The notes: generated by a model from the letters alone, not told the origin. A stretch of DNA of 39,094 bases from Bacteroidales bacterium (GCA_017439185.1 JAFRTM010000002.1:1-39094); one strand, 5' to 3'; shown: positions 16,388-24,932, counted from the stretch's first letter. Program-made: numbers and translations.

Positions 16388-16819
16388 TTAGTAGATGCTC
16401 AGCTGGCCTCCCTCGTATATCGTCGAGTATTCATACAGCGGACAGGCAGTCATGCTCCCGTCCAGCGCCTCGCCGTCGGAATAGGCGTTGAACTTGCTTC
16501 CGCAGCTGGGGCATTCCAGCACTGCTCCGTCCCATCCTTCCATGGCTTCCACCGCCACATTCTTGCAGTAGGGGCAAGTCCGTTCATATGCCACAAATTC
16601 GTTATAGGCGGTTCTCAGCACGAATAGTCCTTTGTTTCCGCCTATCAGGTATTCGTAACCGCCGACGTTGTTCAGCCTGTTGTACAATGGCGAGTTGGGG
16701 TCTATCACACAGTTGGCGGCTCCTATCGGGGTGTCGCACCTGTGTCCTTTGCAGCCAACGGCCAGCAGCATGACCGCTATCACCAGCCACCCCAGCCTAT
16801 TTCTTCGGGTAGTCGCCAT
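16388..16819 (-). CDS. Rieske-like lipoprotein with a four-cysteine metal site
   Basis: This 143-residue envelope lipoprotein has lipobox LAVGC (Cys23). Residues ~60-143 look like a small Rieske fold: FVAYERTCPYCKN, then 17 residues later LECPSCGSKFNAYSDGEAL, then ACPLYEYST and a closing GGQLSIY strand. True Rieske centres use Cys-x-His and Cys-x2-His; here both pairs are Cys-x2-Cys, so the site should bind zinc or a rubredoxin-like iron rather than a Rieske cluster. That chemistry is inferred. The start overlaps the end of the M28-type gene by 23 bases, indicating tight coupling with it. Confidence 0.7.
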   Translation of the reverse strand: MATTRRNRLGWLVIAVMLLAVGCKGHRCDTPIGAANCVIDPNSPLYNRLNNVGGYEYLIGGNKGLFVLRTAYNEFVAYERTCPYCKNVAVEAMEGWDGAVLECPSCGSKFNAYSDGEALDGSMTACPLYEYSTIYEGGQLSIY

Positions 16820-17822
16820 AAATCATCTTCATCGTTACGTTTGCCACCGTTTTCATGCTCTCGCGGTTCACCGCTTTCAGGTTGTCGCCCATCGTGTGCC
16901 AATAGGGGAAGAAGCTGCAGCCTTCGCTGTTTTGCACCACGTCGATCGTGGGTATCTTCGCTATCTGGTTCACATAAAGGTGGTCGTCCAGTATCGCGTC
17001 GGTGTTCTGGTTTACAAAGATATTCTGTGCTCCGGTGACTGCCGCCACGTTCCACAGCTTGTCCATTATGTTCTTGGCGAAGTTCCGGCTCACCTCCTCT
17101 TTCGTGAATCGGGGATTGTCGCAGCTCACCATGTCGAACAATATGCCGAACAGGGCGTTGTAGAACGGCACATGCGGATTTTTCGCCCAATATTGCGAGC
17201 CTTTGCACCAGGTGTTGTCTTCGTAGGGACCGTCGGACCATTCGGGTTTCCCCTGGTCTTCCACATCGAAGAACACGAAGTCCACTCCGATTCCGGGCCT
17301 CTGCGCACTCATCACTCTCGCCATCTCCATCAGTGTCGCCACTCCGCCGGCTCCGTCGTTGGCTCCGGCTATCGGCTTCTTGTGGTTACCCTCGTCGGGG
17401 TCGTGGTCTGCCCACGCCCGGCTGTCCCAGTGGGCACACAGCAACACTCTCTGCACCTCGTCTTTTCCTATCGATCCGATGATATTGCGTCCTTTCACCG
17501 TCTTCCCGTCCCACAGTGTTGCGCTGAACGGCTGCTCTATCACCGTGTCGCACCATTCTCTCATCTTCTTTACCAGATAGTCTCCGCACTCCCTATGGGC
17601 TGCGCTCCCGGGCACACGGTAGCCGAAGGCCAGCTGCTCTTCGGTGTAGCGGTAGGCCGAGTCGGCTGAGAAAACGGGTGTCGTCACCGCCGCATAGTCC
17701 ACTCCTTTAGGTCCTTCCACTTTTACTTTCTTCTTGTGACATCCCACCATCGCAACCGTCAATAACAACAGAGACGCCACTAAAGCGCCTCTGCCGATTT
17801 TTCCGTATATGTCAAATCTCAT
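16797..17822 (-). CDS. M28-family lipoprotein, glutaminyl-peptide cyclotransferase-like
   Basis: From the ATG at 17822 this is a 341-residue lipoprotein with lipobox MVGC followed by HKKK. The zinc-peptidase fold shows LLCAHWDSRAWAD, the metal Asp in AGANDGAGGVATLME, the Glu in FFDVEDQG, and DDHLYVNQIAKIPTIDVV followed by FFPYWHTMGDN. This set resembles bacterial glutaminyl cyclases, which turn N-terminal Gln of exported proteins into pyroglutamate, more than broad aminopeptidases. I prefer this start because the open frame extended to 17858 would overlap efp by 28 bases and would add an extra charged N-terminus before the signal peptide. It follows efp by eight bases and overlaps the next gene. 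Confidence 0.78.
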   Translation of the reverse strand: MRFDIYGKIGRGALVASLLLLTVAMVGCHKKKVKVEGPKGVDYAAVTTPVFSADSAYRYTEEQLAFGYRVPGSAAHRECGDYLVKKMREWCDTVIEQPFSATLWDGKTVKGRNIIGSIGKDEVQRVLLCAHWDSRAWADHDPDEGNHKKPIAGANDGAGGVATLMEMARVMSAQRPGIGVDFVFFDVEDQGKPEWSDGPYEDNTWCKGSQYWAKNPHVPFYNALFGILFDMVSCDNPRFTKEEVSRNFAKNIMDKLWNVAAVTGAQNIFVNQNTDAILDDHLYVNQIAKIPTIDVVQNSEGCSFFPYWHTMGDNLKAVNRESMKTVANVTMKMIYGDYPKK

Positions 17823-17830
17823 CGGAAATC

Positions 17831-18394
17831 TTATTTTATTCTTTCGCTGTATTCGCAAGTTCTTGTGTCAACCTTGATTTTCTCACCCTCTTTGATGAAA
17901 AGGGGCACACGGATGGTTACACCGGGTTCCACGGTGGCGTCTTTCATGGCGTTTGTGGCGGTGTTTCCGGCGAAACCGGGTTCGGTATAGGTTACCACAG
18001 TCTCGATGAACGGCGGCAGTTCGCACATCAGCGGGGTCTCGGTGTCGGCGTCCACGGTGATTTCAACATACTGGCCGTCTCTCAGGAATTGGGGAGCGTT
18101 GATGATCGTCTCGGGGATATAGATCTGCTCGTAGGTCTCGGTGTGCATGAACACGTGCATGTCACCCTCTTTGTAAAGATAGTTGTAAGGCCTTCTTTCC
18201 ACTCTTACAATGTCAATCTTCGCACCGCTCGGGAAGGTGTTCTCAAGCATGCGCCCTGTTTTGACACTTCTCATCTTGGTTCTTACAAAGGCTGCTCCCT
18301 TACCGGGTTTTACGTGCAAAAACTCCACTATTGAGTAGATGTCGTTGTTGAAATTGATGCAAAGTCCATTCTTGATGTCTGCTGTCGTTGCCAT
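17831..18394 (-). CDS. efp: Elongation factor P
   Basis: This 187-residue translation factor relieves ribosome stalling at polyproline stretches. It begins ATTADIKNGLCINFNN; the KOW-like domain carries the tip loop HVKPGKGAAF with Lys32 at the position modified in other bacteria. OB domains follow, with YKEGDMHVFMHTETYEQI and the terminal signature GNTATNAMKDATVEPG, then VPLFIKEGEKIKVDTRTCEY. Length is typical. It is preceded by a small membrane protein (29 bases) and followed by the M28-type gene (8 bases). Confidence 0.96.
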   Translation of the reverse strand: MATTADIKNGLCINFNNDIYSIVEFLHVKPGKGAAFVRTKMRSVKTGRMLENTFPSGAKIDIVRVERRPYNYLYKEGDMHVFMHTETYEQIYIPETIINAPQFLRDGQYVEITVDADTETPLMCELPPFIETVVTYTEPGFAGNTATNAMKDATVEPGVTIRVPLFIKEGEKIKVDTRTCEYSERIK

Positions 18395-18423
18395 AAAAAA
18401 TGTGTATATCGTGAATAAATCGG

Positions 18424-18681
18424 TTAATTATCTTTTTTCTCTTTCCTCAACAATGCTGTCAAGTGTTTCAGGTCTGCCTTCAGGCTTTCGTTCTCCGCCT
18501 CGTAGCTCTTCCTCCTCGTCCGCTCCATCATCATTCTCATAAACATCGCCACCACCAGCACTATAAGCGTCAGCGTCGTCCCCAGCGGATGATGTCTCAT
18601 CAGGAAGAACACCACCGTCGCTCCGGCCAGCAGCACGTACGACGCCCACTCATATATTTTCAACATCTTATCGTATTTCAT
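18424..18681 (-). CDS. Small two-helix membrane protein, unknown
   Basis: This 85-residue protein from the ATG at 18681 has two probable membrane helices (WASYVLLAGATVVFFLM and TLTLIVLVVAMFM) and then a charged coiled-coil-like tail (EAENESLKADLKHLTALL). The start at 18681 is preferred over 18705 because AGGCG lies just upstream and the -7 box TATTTTTG is at 18703-18710, which would overlap the longer start. I do not recognise the family. As first gene of the efp transcript it is probably expressed with it. Confidence 0.6.
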   Translation of the reverse strand: MKYDKMLKIYEWASYVLLAGATVVFFLMRHHPLGTTLTLIVLVVAMFMRMMMERTRRKSYEAENESLKADLKHLTALLRKEKKDN

Positions 18682-18702
18682 ATTTCGCCTAATTTGAATT
18701 TG

Positions 18703-18710
18703 CAAAAATA
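18703..18710 (-). promoter_or_regulatory. -7 box of the efp operon
   Basis: On the minus strand TATTTTTG occupies 18710-18703, about 20 bases before the ATG at 18681. No clear TTTG lies 19-21 bases further upstream, so this is half a consensus promoter. Confidence 0.5.
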
Positions 18711-18889
18711 CAAAAAATATTTCACATACACCGAAATATTTTTATAATAATAAAAAACACTTCTGATAATCACATTGTTATCCTTTCCGAACTCATCTCC
18801 CAAACTTCTCGTTTCCCGGCATAAACCTCCCAATCCTCACCTTTTTTCTATGGCCAGACTTTTGTTTCATTTCCAGGCTCAGCCGTTTC

Positions 18890-18951
18890 CGAAAAACGAG
18901 AGCAGACAATCTTGTTTGTATGCCGAGTCAAAGGAAACGTCTTGCTCGCAA
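18890..18951 (-). repeat. Dispersed ~60-bp intergenic repeat, copy C
   Basis: Read on the minus strand this runs TTGCGAGCAAGACGTTTCC, then TTTGACTCGGCATAC, then CTGCTCTCGTTTTTCGG, aligning with 311-373 (TTGCGATGCAAGACC, ACTTGGCATAAG, CTGCTCTCGTTCCTCC). The central hairpin seen in copy B is degraded here. Confidence 0.55.
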
Positions 18952-19044
18952 GAGCAAAACCATGGAGTTGATATGGAGGAACCCTACCCCCATTTTAATT
19001 CGTTATTATATATAATACATTATTATATATGTAGAAATCGCAAC

Positions 19045-19893
19045 TTATCTGATATTCCTTATCAGCCCCTCTATCGGATTGCCCTCTACACTCTCTACCC
19101 GGAATTCCTCCGGTGCCGCTTTAGCAATCTCGATCTCGAACGCCTCAGCCACGCTTCCCACCAGCCCAACTTCGCCGCCATTCGGTGACAACGGCACGAT
19201 CATCTCCTTCCAAAATGCACCAAACACTTCTCCCAGCAGCTCCCTCACATACTGTGTCCCTCTATGCCGTGCCGCAAATGGCGCAAAACTTGCCATATAC
19301 CTGTTGGCGTACGGCTCGTGGTAAATGGCCTGCAATATCCCGTTCACCGTCAAGCCGTATTCCTCTCTCATCTCCTTTGCCAACTCCTCCGGCATCTTCC
19401 CCACCATGAAATCTTTCAACAGCCGCCTCCCGATATGGTTTCCCGAACCTTCGTCCCCCAGCACGTATCCCGTCGATGTCACCTGTTTCACTATCTCCCG
19501 TCCGTCATACAGGCAGGCGTTGCTCCCGGTCCCCAATATTCCTACAATGCCACTCTTCTCTCCACACACCGCCCGGCAGGCTCCCAGCATGTCTCCGGCA
19601 ACTTCCACATCGGCATCACCCAACACCTCGCTCACTCTCTTCCTCACCGTTTCCTGCATCTCTGTCGTGCCGCACCCGGCCCCGTAAAACTTCACACTCA
19701 GTCTTTCCCCGTCACAGCCGGCTCCTTCCGCCTGCTCCCTCACTGCCGTCAGCGCTCTTCTCATGTCTTCTTCCGACGTCAGCCGCGGGTTGAGTCCCGG
19801 AGTGGTGGCAAAACGCCACACCCACCGCGTCTCTCGCCGGGTGCCTATGGCCCAATGGGTCTTCGTGCTTCCGCTGTCGGCTATGATTATCAC
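19045..19893 (-). CDS. BadF/BadG/BcrA/BcrD-type ATPase, N-acetylglucosamine kinase-like
   Basis: This 282-residue cytosolic protein has the ASKHA kinase fold: MIIIADSGSTKTHWAIG is phosphate loop 1, GILGTGSNACLYDG is phosphate loop 2, then STGYVLGDEGSGNHIGRRLLKD. These match Bacteroidota members usually annotated as N-acetylglucosamine kinase-like, so a role in amino-sugar recycling is likely but the substrate is inferred. It starts three bases after pyrD ends and is probably co-transcribed with pyrK and pyrD, an unexplained pairing with pyrimidine synthesis. Confidence 0.82.
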   Translation of the reverse strand: MIIIADSGSTKTHWAIGTRRETRWVWRFATTPGLNPRLTSEEDMRRALTAVREQAEGAGCDGERLSVKFYGAGCGTTEMQETVRKRVSEVLGDADVEVAGDMLGACRAVCGEKSGIVGILGTGSNACLYDGREIVKQVTSTGYVLGDEGSGNHIGRRLLKDFMVGKMPEELAKEMREEYGLTVNGILQAIYHEPYANRYMASFAPFAARHRGTQYVRELLGEVFGAFWKEMIVPLSPNGGEVGLVGSVAEAFEIEIAKAAPEEFRVESVEGNPIEGLIRNIR

Positions 19894-19896
19894 TTA

Positions 19897-20796
19897 TTAG
19901 ATTATTCCTATTATGTCGTTGATGTCCTTTATCCCGTGCCGCTCACAGTAGTCTTGCAACCCTTCCACTATCTTCACCGTCACCGTCGGGTCTATGAAAT
20001 TGGCGGTTCCCACTTCCACAGCCCGTGCTCCCACCATCAGGAACTCCAGTGCGTCGGCTGCTGAGGCAATTCCGCCCAAGCCCACGACGGGTATCTTCAC
20101 CGCATGGGCCACCTGCCACACCATCCTCACCGCCACTGGCTTCACACACGGACCGCTCAACCCGCCGGTGATTGTGCTCAGGTAAGGCTTTTGTTTCTCT
20201 ACGTCCACAGCCATGCCCAACATGGTGTTAATCAGCGATACGCTGTCGGCTCCTGCCCCTTCCACGCTCTTGGCTATCTCCACCACGCTTGTGACGTTGG
20301 GCGTAAGCTTCACTATCATTGTCTTGTCATATACTTTTCTTACCGCTTCCACCACCTGCGCCGCCATGTTCGGGTCGGTGCCGAAGCCCATGCCGCCTTT
20401 CTTCACGTTCGGGCAGCTGATGTTCAGTTCGATGGCTGGTATCCGCTCCAGCTCGTTCACCATCTCCGCCACCTTGCAGTATTCCTCTATCGAGCTGCCG
20501 CTCACGTTGACTATTATGTTAGTGTCAATCTCTTTGATTCTTGGATAGACCTCCTTGCAGAAAGTTTCCACTCCCACGTTTTGCAGTCCTACGGCGTTCA
20601 GCATTCCCGACGGAGTCTCGGCCATCCTCGGATAGGCATTTCCCTGCCTTCTCTCTCCGGTGGTTCCCTTCACCACAATGCCGCCCAGTCTCGACACGTC
20701 AAAAAAGTCGGCGAACTCCTCTCCGTAACCAAAGGTTCCCGAAGCGGTCATAACGGGGTTTTTCAGTGTGAGTTTATCTAATTTTACTTCCAGCAT
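19897..20796 (-). CDS. pyrD: Dihydroorotate dehydrogenase, catalytic subunit (class 1B)
   Basis: This 299-residue FMN enzyme oxidises dihydroorotate to orotate in pyrimidine synthesis. Visible blocks are [33 protein letters not shown], the active-site loop [13 protein letters not shown] with the class 1 cysteine, PMVKLTPN-like [15 protein letters not shown], and [22 protein letters not shown]. It lies 15 bases after pyrK, the partner that makes the class 1B NAD-dependent heterotetramer. Confidence 0.96.
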   Translation of the reverse strand: MLEVKLDKLTLKNPVMTASGTFGYGEEFADFFDVSRLGGIVVKGTTGERRQGNAYPRMAETPSGMLNAVGLQNVGVETFCKEVYPRIKEIDTNIIVNVSGSSIEEYCKVAEMVNELERIPAIELNISCPNVKKGGMGFGTDPNMAAQVVEAVRKVYDKTMIVKLTPNVTSVVEIAKSVEGAGADSVSLINTMLGMAVDVEKQKPYLSTITGGLSGPCVKPVAVRMVWQVAHAVKIPVVGLGGIASAADALEFLMVGARAVEVGTANFIDPTVTVKIVEGLQDYCERHGIKDINDIIGII

Positions 20797-20811
20797 ATTC
20801 TTGGTATTCTG

Positions 20812-21573
20812 TTAGTTTTTCATCCATTTCGTCATTTTCCTTATGTCAAACACCGGACCCTCTTTGCACACACACTTGTGCCCCTCGTCGGTGTCGCACA
20901 CACAGCAGAGGCAGGCTCCGACGCCGCAGGCCATCATGTTCTCCAGCGACACTTCGCAGCTCGTCCCTTTCTCTCTCGCATAGCGTGCCACGGCTTTCAT
21001 CATCGGAGTGGGGCCGCAGCAGCATATATGGTCATAGTCGCCGGCAAAGCGGCTGTGCTGTGTCACCAATCCTTTCTCGCCTAGCGAGCCGTCCTCGGTG
21101 GCAAACAGCAATTCGCCATACTCTCTGAATTCCTCTTTCACCGCAATCAGCTCGGCGGTCCTGCCGCCCAGCAATATGGTGGGTCTTACGCCTTTGGCAT
21201 TGTAGCTTTTTGCCAGATGCAGCAGCGGCGCTATTCCGGCTCCGCCGCCTACCAGTAGAGGCCGCTGGCCTGTGATGGAGAAACCGTGGCCGAGAGGATA
21301 TATCACATTTACCGTGTTGCCTGTCTTGAGCTCCGCAAGTTTCCGTGTCCCTTTGCCTACGACCTGCACAAGCAGCTTAATTCTGTTGTCTTCGACGTCA
21401 TGGATGGATATCGGGCGCCGCAGGAATACATCCTTGGCTCCTGCCACCTCTACCTCCACGAACTGGCCGGCTTCTATTTTCTCCATCTTGCTGGGATGCT
21501 CCAGCGTCAGTGTGAAATACTGTTTTCCCAATTGTTGGCGGTCAACCACCTTGAAATTTGTCATTTCTTTCAT
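20812..21573 (-). CDS. pyrK: Dihydroorotate dehydrogenase electron-transfer subunit
   Basis: This ~253-residue FAD and [2Fe-2S] protein passes electrons from PyrD to NAD. The ferredoxin-reductase-like part shows DVFLRRPISIHDV, TVNVIYPLGHGFS, PLLVGGGAGIAPLLHLA and YDHICCCGPTPMMKAV. The iron-sulfur loop is ENMMACGVGACLCCVCDTD, then CVCKEGPVF, with several cysteines beyond the usual four. The start may be 21564 rather than 21573: the promoter -7 box ends at 21578, so transcription should begin at or near 21573, making the longer form leaderless. Both forms keep the full domain. Confidence 0.94.
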   Translation of the reverse strand: MKEMTNFKVVDRQQLGKQYFTLTLEHPSKMEKIEAGQFVEVEVAGAKDVFLRRPISIHDVEDNRIKLLVQVVGKGTRKLAELKTGNTVNVIYPLGHGFSITGQRPLLVGGGAGIAPLLHLAKSYNAKGVRPTILLGGRTAELIAVKEEFREYGELLFATEDGSLGEKGLVTQHSRFAGDYDHICCCGPTPMMKAVARYAREKGTSCEVSLENMMACGVGACLCCVCDTDEGHKCVCKEGPVFDIRKMTKWMKN

Positions 21574-21577
21574 ACTG

Positions 21578-21608
21578 CAAAATTACTAATTTTTATTTAA
21601 TTGACAAA
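21578..21608 (-). promoter_or_regulatory. Promoter for pyrK-pyrD-kinase operon
   Basis: On the minus strand TTTG (21608-21605), a 19-base spacer and TAATTTTG (21585-21578) match the Bacteroidota consensus. The expected start of transcription is within a few bases of the annotated start codon. Confidence 0.75.
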
Positions 21609-21615
21609 AAAATAC

Positions 21616-21623
21616 TATCTTTG
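21616..21623 (+). promoter_or_regulatory. -7 box for the 21689 membrane-protein gene
   Basis: TATCTTTG at 21616-21623 faces away from the pyrK promoter, only eight bases from its -33 element, so the two promoters overlap physically. The -33 side is a run of T at 21591-21594. Confidence 0.6.
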
Positions 21624-21688
21624 CACCGCATTTGACTGATTAGTTATTTTGTTTAATTATCTATAAATCTTATAGTAACAACTATACA

Positions 21689-22390
21689 ATGAAAAAACAG
21701 GACTTCATACTTTTGGCTTGTGTGGCAGTTTTCCTAACTCCTTTTTTTATTCCGGCCACTCACTTTTTCGAGTATTTTGAACTTGCCACCAATAATTATC
21801 CTTTCATCATGGCGTTCTTCAAGTTCGCCATTCTTGCCACTCTCGGCGAGATGATAGCTCTCCGCATCCGCAAAGGGCAATACTATGAGAAAGGTTTCGG
21901 CGTCATGCCGCGTATGATCGTCTGGGGGTTCCTCGGCATCTGCATCGCCATGTCCATGATAATATTCAAGACCGGAGTACCTCGTTTTCTTGAAATCATC
22001 GGCCACTGTGAGAAGGGTACGCTTACTGAAATATTTGCCAATCCTGCCTTCTCGTGGGGCAAGCTGGGCATAGCTTTTGCCGTGAGTGTGCTGATGAACA
22101 GCATCTTTGCCCCTGTCATGATGACGTTCCACAAATGCACAGACATCCACATACTCTCCAACGGCGGCACAGTGGTCGGCCTCTTCCGGCCCATGAAGAT
22201 GCGCCAATATCTGCAGTCGATCGATTGGGGCACGCAGTGGGGCTTTGTCATCAAGAAGACTATACCGCTCTTCTGGTTCCCGGCACATACCATTACTTTC
22301 ATACTCCCTGCTACCTTCCAGGTACTTTTTGCCGCTCTCCTCGGTGTGGCGCTGGGACTCATCCTTGCCCTCGCAGCCGGACGCAAATAG
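21689..22390 (+). CDS. Multi-spanning membrane protein, unknown family
   Basis: This 233-residue inner-membrane protein has about five hydrophobic segments: residues ~5-25, ~37-55, ~72-95, ~130-150 and a long C-terminal pair at ~190-230. Notable stretches are KFAILATLGEMIALRIRKGQYYEKGFG, a loop with FHKCTDIHILSNGG, and PLFWFPAHTITFILPATFQVL. The C-terminal part vaguely recalls Mpv17/PMP22 proteins, but I cannot support that assignment. It is followed after 27 bases by an outer-membrane barrel gene, so the two are likely co-transcribed and may act together. Confidence 0.75.
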   Translation: MKKQDFILLACVAVFLTPFFIPATHFFEYFELATNNYPFIMAFFKFAILATLGEMIALRIRKGQYYEKGFGVMPRMIVWGFLGICIAMSMIIFKTGVPRFLEIIGHCEKGTLTEIFANPAFSWGKLGIAFAVSVLMNSIFAPVMMTFHKCTDIHILSNGGTVVGLFRPMKMRQYLQSIDWGTQWGFVIKKTIPLFWFPAHTITFILPATFQVLFAALLGVALGLILALAAGRK

Positions 22391-22417
22391 TTTTTATTCA
22401 AACCTGACACTCTCATA

Positions 22418-23704
22418 ATGAAACGCATATCTCTCATCGTGGCTCTGCTGCTGGTCGCTTTCGCGGCCGGTGCTGCCACTCCCGACACGCTCTCGTCCAA
22501 GCAATGGCGCTTTACCCTTTCCGGCCTTGTCAATCCGCAGGCTTTTATCGACACTCGTCAGGTGGTGTCGGGACGTGAAGAGATGATGCTGTTCTATCCG
22601 AAGCCGGTGGAGTTGGATGCCGACGGCAACGACCTCAACGCTGTGCCGAGCTTCAACATGCTTGCCATCACTGCCCGGCTGGCCCTTACCATCGAAGGCC
22701 CTGACGTGCTGGGTGCCCATGTTCGCGGCTATATTGAAGGCGACTACACCGGCGCTTCCGATGCCTCGATCAACCTCTTCCGTCTGCGCCATGCCTATAT
22801 CGACATGCGCTGGCGGCACCACGAGCTGCTTCTCGGCCAGTATTGGTATCCGATGGTGGTCCACGAGATAATGCCGGCCACGCAGCCGCTCAATATGGGA
22901 GCGCCGTTCCATCCCTATGCCCGCTATTCCCAGGCTCGCTATACCATGCGCTACTCCAATTTCGAGGTCATCGCCGCCGCTTGTTTCCAGCTCGACAACA
23001 AGTCGCAGGGTGCCCTTGGTTCGTCGACAACCTATCTCAAACATTCCCTCATCCCGGAGTTCAACCTGCAGCTACGCTACCATAGCGACCGATTGCTTGC
23101 AGGTGCCGCCTGTAATCTGCTGGTTATCAAACCGCGTGATTATATAACCGATTCTGCTGGCGGCAAGCACAAAGTGAATACCCGCTATTCGTCGCTCTCA
23201 TTCTCCGCCTTTATGCGTTACGATTGGGACAAATGGAGCATCAAGGCTCAAACGATAATCTCCGACAATCTCTATGAGGGCTGCACGCTTGGCGGCTACT
23301 ACGAGCTTTATGATATGATGACGGGGGACTATGACTACCGGCCGTTTCACTTTGCCACACTTTGGGTTGACTTCGGGCGTACCAAAGGACATTGGCGCCC
23401 CGGCCTTTTCGTAGGCGGAGCATACAACACCTCGCCCAGCACCATCCACTTGGCCACGCAAACCGTCACGGGTGTTTACGGTCGTGGATATGACATTGAC
23501 TGGATGTACCGCATACAGCCCCGCATCGGTTACGTTACCAATTTCGGACTCTCTTTCTGGTTTGAGGTGGAACACACTTTCGCCGCCTACCGCAACACAC
23601 TCTCAGACCCTGCCCCCACGGCGCGTCACGCCTATGGCAGAGTCCACAACGAGCGTTTCATCCTCGGCGCAGTTTACAACTTCAACCACACATTCCGCCA
23701 TTAA
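22418..23704 (+). CDS. Outer-membrane beta-barrel protein (porin-like)
   Basis: This 428-residue exported protein has a signal peptide ending near AGA before ATPDTLSS, the only exported non-lipoprotein in the window without Gln after the cleavage site. The rest alternates aromatic and polar residues in barrel-like strands (HVRGYIEGDY, HAYIDMRWRHHELLLGQYWYP, YARYSQARYTMRYSNFEVIAAACF, LSFWFEVEHTFAAYR) and ends in NFNHTFRH. The GQYWYPM...P...NMGAPFHPYAR run recalls DcaP-like porins seen in Bacteroidales; that placement is tentative. It probably forms a passive or substrate-specific channel and pairs with the membrane protein upstream. Confidence 0.75.
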   Translation: MKRISLIVALLLVAFAAGAATPDTLSSKQWRFTLSGLVNPQAFIDTRQVVSGREEMMLFYPKPVELDADGNDLNAVPSFNMLAITARLALTIEGPDVLGAHVRGYIEGDYTGASDASINLFRLRHAYIDMRWRHHELLLGQYWYPMVVHEIMPATQPLNMGAPFHPYARYSQARYTMRYSNFEVIAAACFQLDNKSQGALGSSTTYLKHSLIPEFNLQLRYHSDRLLAGAACNLLVIKPRDYITDSAGGKHKVNTRYSSLSFSAFMRYDWDKWSIKAQTIISDNLYEGCTLGGYYELYDMMTGDYDYRPFHFATLWVDFGRTKGHWRPGLFVGGAYNTSPSTIHLATQTVTGVYGRGYDIDWMYRIQPRIGYVTNFGLSFWFEVEHTFAAYRNTLSDPAPTARHAYGRVHNERFILGAVYNFNHTFRH

Positions 23705-23842
23705 GTTTCGATGATTAGGTTGCCTTAAGTGTAACAACTACGAGCTTAGAGTTTGGTATCAATTTCATCATAATCAATTATGGCATTGGTTCGCCTTTGT
23801 AGTACCTTTAAGACAAGAACCTTTTTGATTGGGCTATATAAG

Positions 23843-23874
23843 AAGTGGCAACACTTTTTTCAGTATTGCCACTT
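23843..23874. terminator. Bidirectional hairpin between convergent genes
   Basis: AAGTGGCAA (23843-23851) pairs with TTGCCACTT (23866-23874) around a T-rich loop. It lies between the porin-like gene and ilvE, which converge; neither side has a long T tract, so strength is uncertain. Confidence 0.6.
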
Positions 23875-23918
23875 GGGATTTTATGTTATGCCTTGTAACA
23901 GTAAGGCTTCGCCTGCGT

Positions 23919-24932
23919 TTAGTCAACAATGACATTCCAGCCGTGCTTGTCTTCGGCTTCGCCGAGCTGGATGGCGCGGAGGGCGTTGTAGAGCTTGGTG
24001 CTGATGGGACCTGGCTCCTTGCCGAAGTTGTAGCTCTTGCCGGTCTCGGGGTCATCGAGTTTCTCGATGGGGCTGATGACGGCTGCGGTGCCACAGGCGC
24101 CGGCTTCCTGGAAGTTGGCGAGCTCTTCTACGTCTATCGGACGACGCTCCACTTTCATTCCCATATCCTCGGCGAGCTGCATAAGGCTCTTGTTGGTGAT
24201 GGAGGGAAGTATAGAAGTGGACAGGGGCGTTACATATACACCGTCCTTGATGCCGAAGAAATTGGCAGCACCTGCCTCGTCGACATATTTCTTTTCTTTT
24301 GCGTCGAGGTAGAACTCGCAGGCATACTCGCCACCATGGCAGGCTTCGATATGGGCTTTAAGGGAAGCCGCATAGTTTCCGCCGACTTTATAGATACCGG
24401 TTCCGAGAGGAGCACTGCGGTCATATTTGCGGGTGATGACGTAGGGGTTGGCTTTGAATCCGCCTTTGAAATAGGGTCCCACGGGGGTTACAAAGATTAC
24501 GAAGAGGTATTCGTCGGCAGGTTTCACTCCGACGGTGATACCGGTACCGATCAGAAGCGGACGGAGGTAGAGGCTTGCACCTGTGCCATAGGGCGGGATG
24601 AAACGCTCGTTGAGTTTCACCACCATCTTGCACATCTCTACAAATTTCTCGGTGGAGAGCTCGGGCATCACGATGCCGCGGCAGGTGCTCTGCAAGCGCT
24701 CGGCATTTGCATCGGGACGGAAAAGACGTATCTTGCCGTCTTTGCAGCGATAGGCTTTCAGGCCCTCGAAGGCTTCCTGTCCATAGTGGAGCGAGGAGGC
24801 TGCCATATGCATCTCTATGTGTTCGGAGGAGGAGACTTCTATCTCGCCCCAGGAGCCATTGCGGTAGTAGCAACGTACGTTGTAGTCCGTTTTTAGATAA
24901 CCAAACGGGAGGTTTTGCCAATCTATATTCAT
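23919..24932 (-). CDS. ilvE: Branched-chain amino acid aminotransferase
   Basis: This 337-residue pyridoxal-phosphate enzyme transfers the amino group in the last step of valine, leucine and isoleucine synthesis, or the first step of their breakdown. It is the fold-type IV, long BCAT form: ASSLHYGQEAFEGLKAYR, SLYLRPLLIGTG, the Schiff-base lysine in GIYKVGGNYAAS (Lys182), and GACGTAAVISPIEKLDD. Length and motifs match the eukaryote-like BCAT group common in Bacteroidota. It has its own consensus promoter. Confidence 0.94.
   Translation of the reverse strand: MNIDWQNLPFGYLKTDYNVRCYYRNGSWGEIEVSSSEHIEMHMAASSLHYGQEAFEGLKAYRCKDGKIRLFRPDANAERLQSTCRGIVMPELSTEKFVEMCKMVVKLNERFIPPYGTGASLYLRPLLIGTGITVGVKPADEYLFVIFVTPVGPYFKGGFKANPYVITRKYDRSAPLGTGIYKVGGNYAASLKAHIEACHGGEYACEFYLDAKEKKYVDEAGAANFFGIKDGVYVTPLSTSILPSITNKSLMQLAEDMGMKVERRPIDVEELANFQEAGACGTAAVISPIEKLDDPETGKSYNFGKEPGPISTKLYNALRAIQLGEAEDKHGWNVIVD

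Larger units (their letters stand above)
18682..19044. other. Intergenic region with a dispersed repeat
   Basis: These 363 bases have no credible gene. They hold the efp-operon promoter at the left edge, a pyrimidine-rich stretch (18775-18850), copy C of the dispersed ~60-bp repeat (18890-18951) and a CATGGAGTTGATATGGAG motif (18960-18980) related to the tandem repeat at 29580-29601. The kinase gene on the right ends here without an obvious terminator. Confidence 0.6.

Noticed and set aside
15440-16627. 395-residue plus-strand frame
   Set aside because: Lies opposite the radical SAM and Rieske-like genes, whose motifs are intact.
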